From contig NZ_QXTH01000008.1 in NCBI RefSeq assembly GCF_003946865.1, positions 124,001 through 188,000 on the forward strand: a stretch of 64,000 nucleotides of DNA. Direction: 5' to 3'. This DNA is from Antribacter gilvus. GTDB taxonomy: Bacteria > Actinomycetota > Actinomycetes > Actinomycetales > Cellulomonadaceae. Made by a program: the position numbers and the translations under genes. Shown piece by piece: positions 62,369 through 64,000 of the stretch. Numbering within the stretch: the first letter of the stretch is position 1; every line of letters starts with the position of its first letter. The notes beneath the pieces are model-generated. The model was not told the origin of the DNA. It searched no databases and worked only from the letters and a program-made list of their open reading frames with translations.

Positions 62369-62839
62369 ATGACGACGCAGGTGTATGCAATCTGGCAGAA
62401 GCTGAAGGACAAGCCGCTCGGCAAGAGGGTCTTCGGCATCGCGTTCGGCCTGAAGGCGCCGTATTTCAGGACGATCCACGCCCGCTACATCGACATCCGT
62501 CCCAACTACGCCGAGGTCGTCGTGCCGAAGCGCTGGTCCGTGCACAACCACCTCGGCACGGTCCACGCCATCGCGGTGTGCAACGGGCTGGAGGCCGCGA
62601 TGGGCGTGCTCGCCGAGGCGACCGTGCCTGCGAACAAGCGGTGGATCCCCAAGGGCATGGACGTGGCATACACGGCCAAATCCACCAGCGACATCACCTG
62701 CACGGCGGAGACCGACCCCGAGCAGTGGACGGCGGACGAGCCCGACCTCCCCGTCCGCGTCACGGCTCGGCGGGCCGACGGCGTGGTGGTCGCCGAGGGC
62801 GTCATCCGGCTGTGGGTGACGGAGAAGCCGCAGCGCTGA
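62369..62839 (+). CDS. DUF4442 hot-dog-fold protein
   Basis: A 156-residue protein of the DUF4442 family, related to acyl-CoA thioesterases of the hot-dog fold. APYFRTIHARYIDIRPNYAEVVVPKRWSVHNHLGTVHAIAVCNGLEAAMG contains the family pattern (about 29-78), including the N-H-L-G-T-V-H segment near the usual active site. Soluble. Acyl substrate unknown. Confidence 0.82.
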   Translation: MTTQVYAIWQKLKDKPLGKRVFGIAFGLKAPYFRTIHARYIDIRPNYAEVVVPKRWSVHNHLGTVHAIAVCNGLEAAMGVLAEATVPANKRWIPKGMDVAYTAKSTSDITCTAETDPEQWTADEPDLPVRVTARRADGVVVAEGVIRLWVTEKPQR

Positions 62840-62904
62840 CCGCGGCGTAAGGAACCGCTGGGCTCGCGACATGTCATAGACGACAGGCGAGGACGGGGGG
62901 TGGT

Positions 62905-63426
62905 GTGGTGGATCGCGTGACGGCACGTTTCGTCGGCCTCTTCGAGGCCGAGTACCCGCGGGTGCATGCCTACCTCGCCCGGCGGCTGCCGGACCGGTCT
63001 GCGGCGGAAGACCTCGCGAGCGAGGTCTTCGGGATCGCCTGGCAGCGAACGATGGCCGACGGCGTCCCGAGCCCCGCGTGGCTCTTCGTCACGGCCCGCA
63101 ACCTCCTGGCGAACCATCGGCGCAAGTCAGCGCGACGGGAGGAGATCGAGGCGGCGGTCCCGACCGGTGTGCCGGCCGACGACGACACGGCCGACCGGGT
63201 CCTGCTCGTCCTGGAGAGCCTCCGCCCCGACCACCGCGAGGTGCTTCGCCTGCGCTACTGGGACGAGCTGTCGGGCCACGAGGCCGCCCAGGTGCTCGAC
63301 TGTTCCGAGGGGGCGGTCTGGGTCCGGCTCCATCGTGCGCGGCGCGCCTTCTCGGCAGCCTGGGACCTTCCTGTCTCCTCACGGCACCACCCGCACAGCA
63401 CGGCGACAGGTCGAGGAGGAACGTGA
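62905..63426 (+). CDS. ECF (sigma-70 family) RNA polymerase sigma factor
   Basis: A 173-residue sigma factor. Region 2 runs about 8-75 (LFEAEYPRVHAYLARRL, EDLASEVFGIAWQ, WLFVTARNLLANHRRK), region 4 about 105-150 (LRPDHREVLRLRYWDELSGHEAAQVLDCSEGAVWVRLHRARR). GTG 62905 (or 62908) follows GGGGGG. Its stop overlaps the start of the next gene, which encodes a membrane protein, the usual sigma/anti-sigma arrangement. Confidence 0.92.
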   Translation: MVDRVTARFVGLFEAEYPRVHAYLARRLPDRSAAEDLASEVFGIAWQRTMADGVPSPAWLFVTARNLLANHRRKSARREEIEAAVPTGVPADDDTADRVLLVLESLRPDHREVLRLRYWDELSGHEAAQVLDCSEGAVWVRLHRARRAFSAAWDLPVSSRHHPHSTATGRGGT

Positions 63427-64000
63427 TGCGCCGTATCCGAGGACTGATCGCCTCCGCCGACCCGTTGCGCGACACCGCGCCGCTCGCACCGAGCGGCCGG
63501 GCACGAGCCGAGCTGGCGCACCACCTGAGCGAAGGAGCAACCATGTCGGAACTCCGGGAGCGCAAGGGCGGCCTGGCCGTCTGGGTCACTGCCGCTGGTG
63601 CGGTCGCCGCCGCGGCGGTCATCGCAGCCGTCCTGCTCAACGGTGCCGACCCGGCCCCGCCGTCGGCGGACGAACCGTACTACGCGACTTCCGAGGCCCT
63701 CGAGGGGGCGGCGGACACGATCGTCCGCGGGTCGGTGGTCTCCTCCGAGCCCGGGGAGCTGGAGGGTCTGACCGTGTCGCTCGCCGGCGTCGAGGTGAAG
63801 GAGTTCGTCGGTTCCGAACCCGGCCCGACGATCGTCGTCGCACACACCCCGGCGGGGTCAGGACCCGAGACCGTCGCGCTGGACCCGGGGCACGAGTACG
63901 TCCTTCTCCTCGACAGCATGCCCGACGGGAGGTACAGCCTCGTCAACACCACCCAGGGCGCGGTCCCCGTGGTCGACGGCCGGCTCGCGGAGGACTCTCT
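63426..64000 (+). CDS. Membrane anti-sigma-like protein (partial, cut by window end)
   Basis: The frame from ATG 63426 is open to the window edge (at least 191 residues). The first 50 residues are charged and cytoplasmic; one membrane helix follows (about 52-72: AVWVTAAGAVAAAAVIAAVLL), then an extracytoplasmic region of beta character with no cysteines. Its ATG shares its first base with the stop of the sigma gene, so the two are translationally coupled. This suggests a membrane-bound anti-sigma or signal receptor, although a typical zinc anti-sigma motif is not seen. Confidence 0.7.
   Translation, partial: MRRIRGLIASADPLRDTAPLAPSGRARAELAHHLSEGATMSELRERKGGLAVWVTAAGAVAAAAVIAAVLLNGADPAPPSADEPYYATSEALEGAADTIVRGSVVSSEPGELEGLTVSLAGVEVKEFVGSEPGPTIVVAHTPAGSGPETVALDPGHEYVLLLDSMPDGRYSLVNTTQGAVPVVDGRLAEDS

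Overview
The window is high-GC actinobacterial chromosome with no phage, insertion sequence, CRISPR array or plasmid gene. A one-protein 2-oxoglutarate dehydrogenase (Kgd), a SigR/RsrA thiol-stress pair, a 24-residue bL37 ribosomal protein, and many starts that sit 6-7 nt after a -10 box all point to Actinomycetota. I infer Micrococcales, perhaps near Promicromonosporaceae or Cellulomonadaceae; that placement rests on gene style, not on any search.

Region 1 (1-22583) looks like a carbon-utilisation island. After a DUF1697 protein and NhaA there is a 13-gene leftward operon (14424 down to 2164) in which 10 of 12 junctions are 4-nt overlaps. It encodes a Liv-type ABC importer (binding lipoprotein, two ATPases, two permeases), an acyl-CoA ligase, a TetR regulator, two alpha/beta hydrolases, 3-hydroxybutyrate dehydrogenase, 3-oxoacid CoA-transferase A and B, and a thiolase. 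Divergent from it, across 166 bp holding a repeated 17-bp sequence, is a secreted PHB depolymerase with a C-terminal polymer-binding domain. Three near-identical long palindromes then surround a Vsr-like (DUF559) protein and an unknown protein. A RamB/PrpR-type regulator, isocitrate lyase and malate synthase follow. Read together: extracellular polyhydroxybutyrate is cut outside the cell, the products are imported, converted through acetoacetate to acetyl-CoA, and carried into biomass by the glyoxylate shunt.

Region 2 (22599-33059) is mainly housekeeping: lysA-argS, tRNA-Arg(CCG), an NlpC/P60-like protein, a CYTH protein, an M15 peptidase, two CorC/HlyC-type membrane proteins and a two-component system.

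Region 3 (33060-43825): kgd, an aldo/keto reductase, an aldose-1-epimerase-like protein, an SGNH-like protein whose GDS serine is glutamate, a HupE/UreJ protein, and a PadR regulator between two DUF4097 adhesin-like proteins.

Region 4 (44007-50943): bL37, rsrA-sigR with a SigR-type promoter and an in-frame upstream start, a DoxX-like protein, aroA, rsgA, hisN and small proteins.

Region 5 (50961-55645): an actinobacterial cluster of unknown role, with CpaE-like ATPase, SAF/CpaB-like membrane protein, small HTH protein, LysM membrane protein and Rv3235-family protein.

Region 6 (55648-64000): a P-loop kinase and a PfkB kinase carrying a 9-bp tandem repeat, a DinB-ankyrin fusion, a MerR/TipA-like regulator with a textbook operator, GNAT, SDR, VOC, hydrolase and DUF4442 proteins, and an ECF sigma factor overlapping a membrane anti-sigma-like gene that runs off the right edge.
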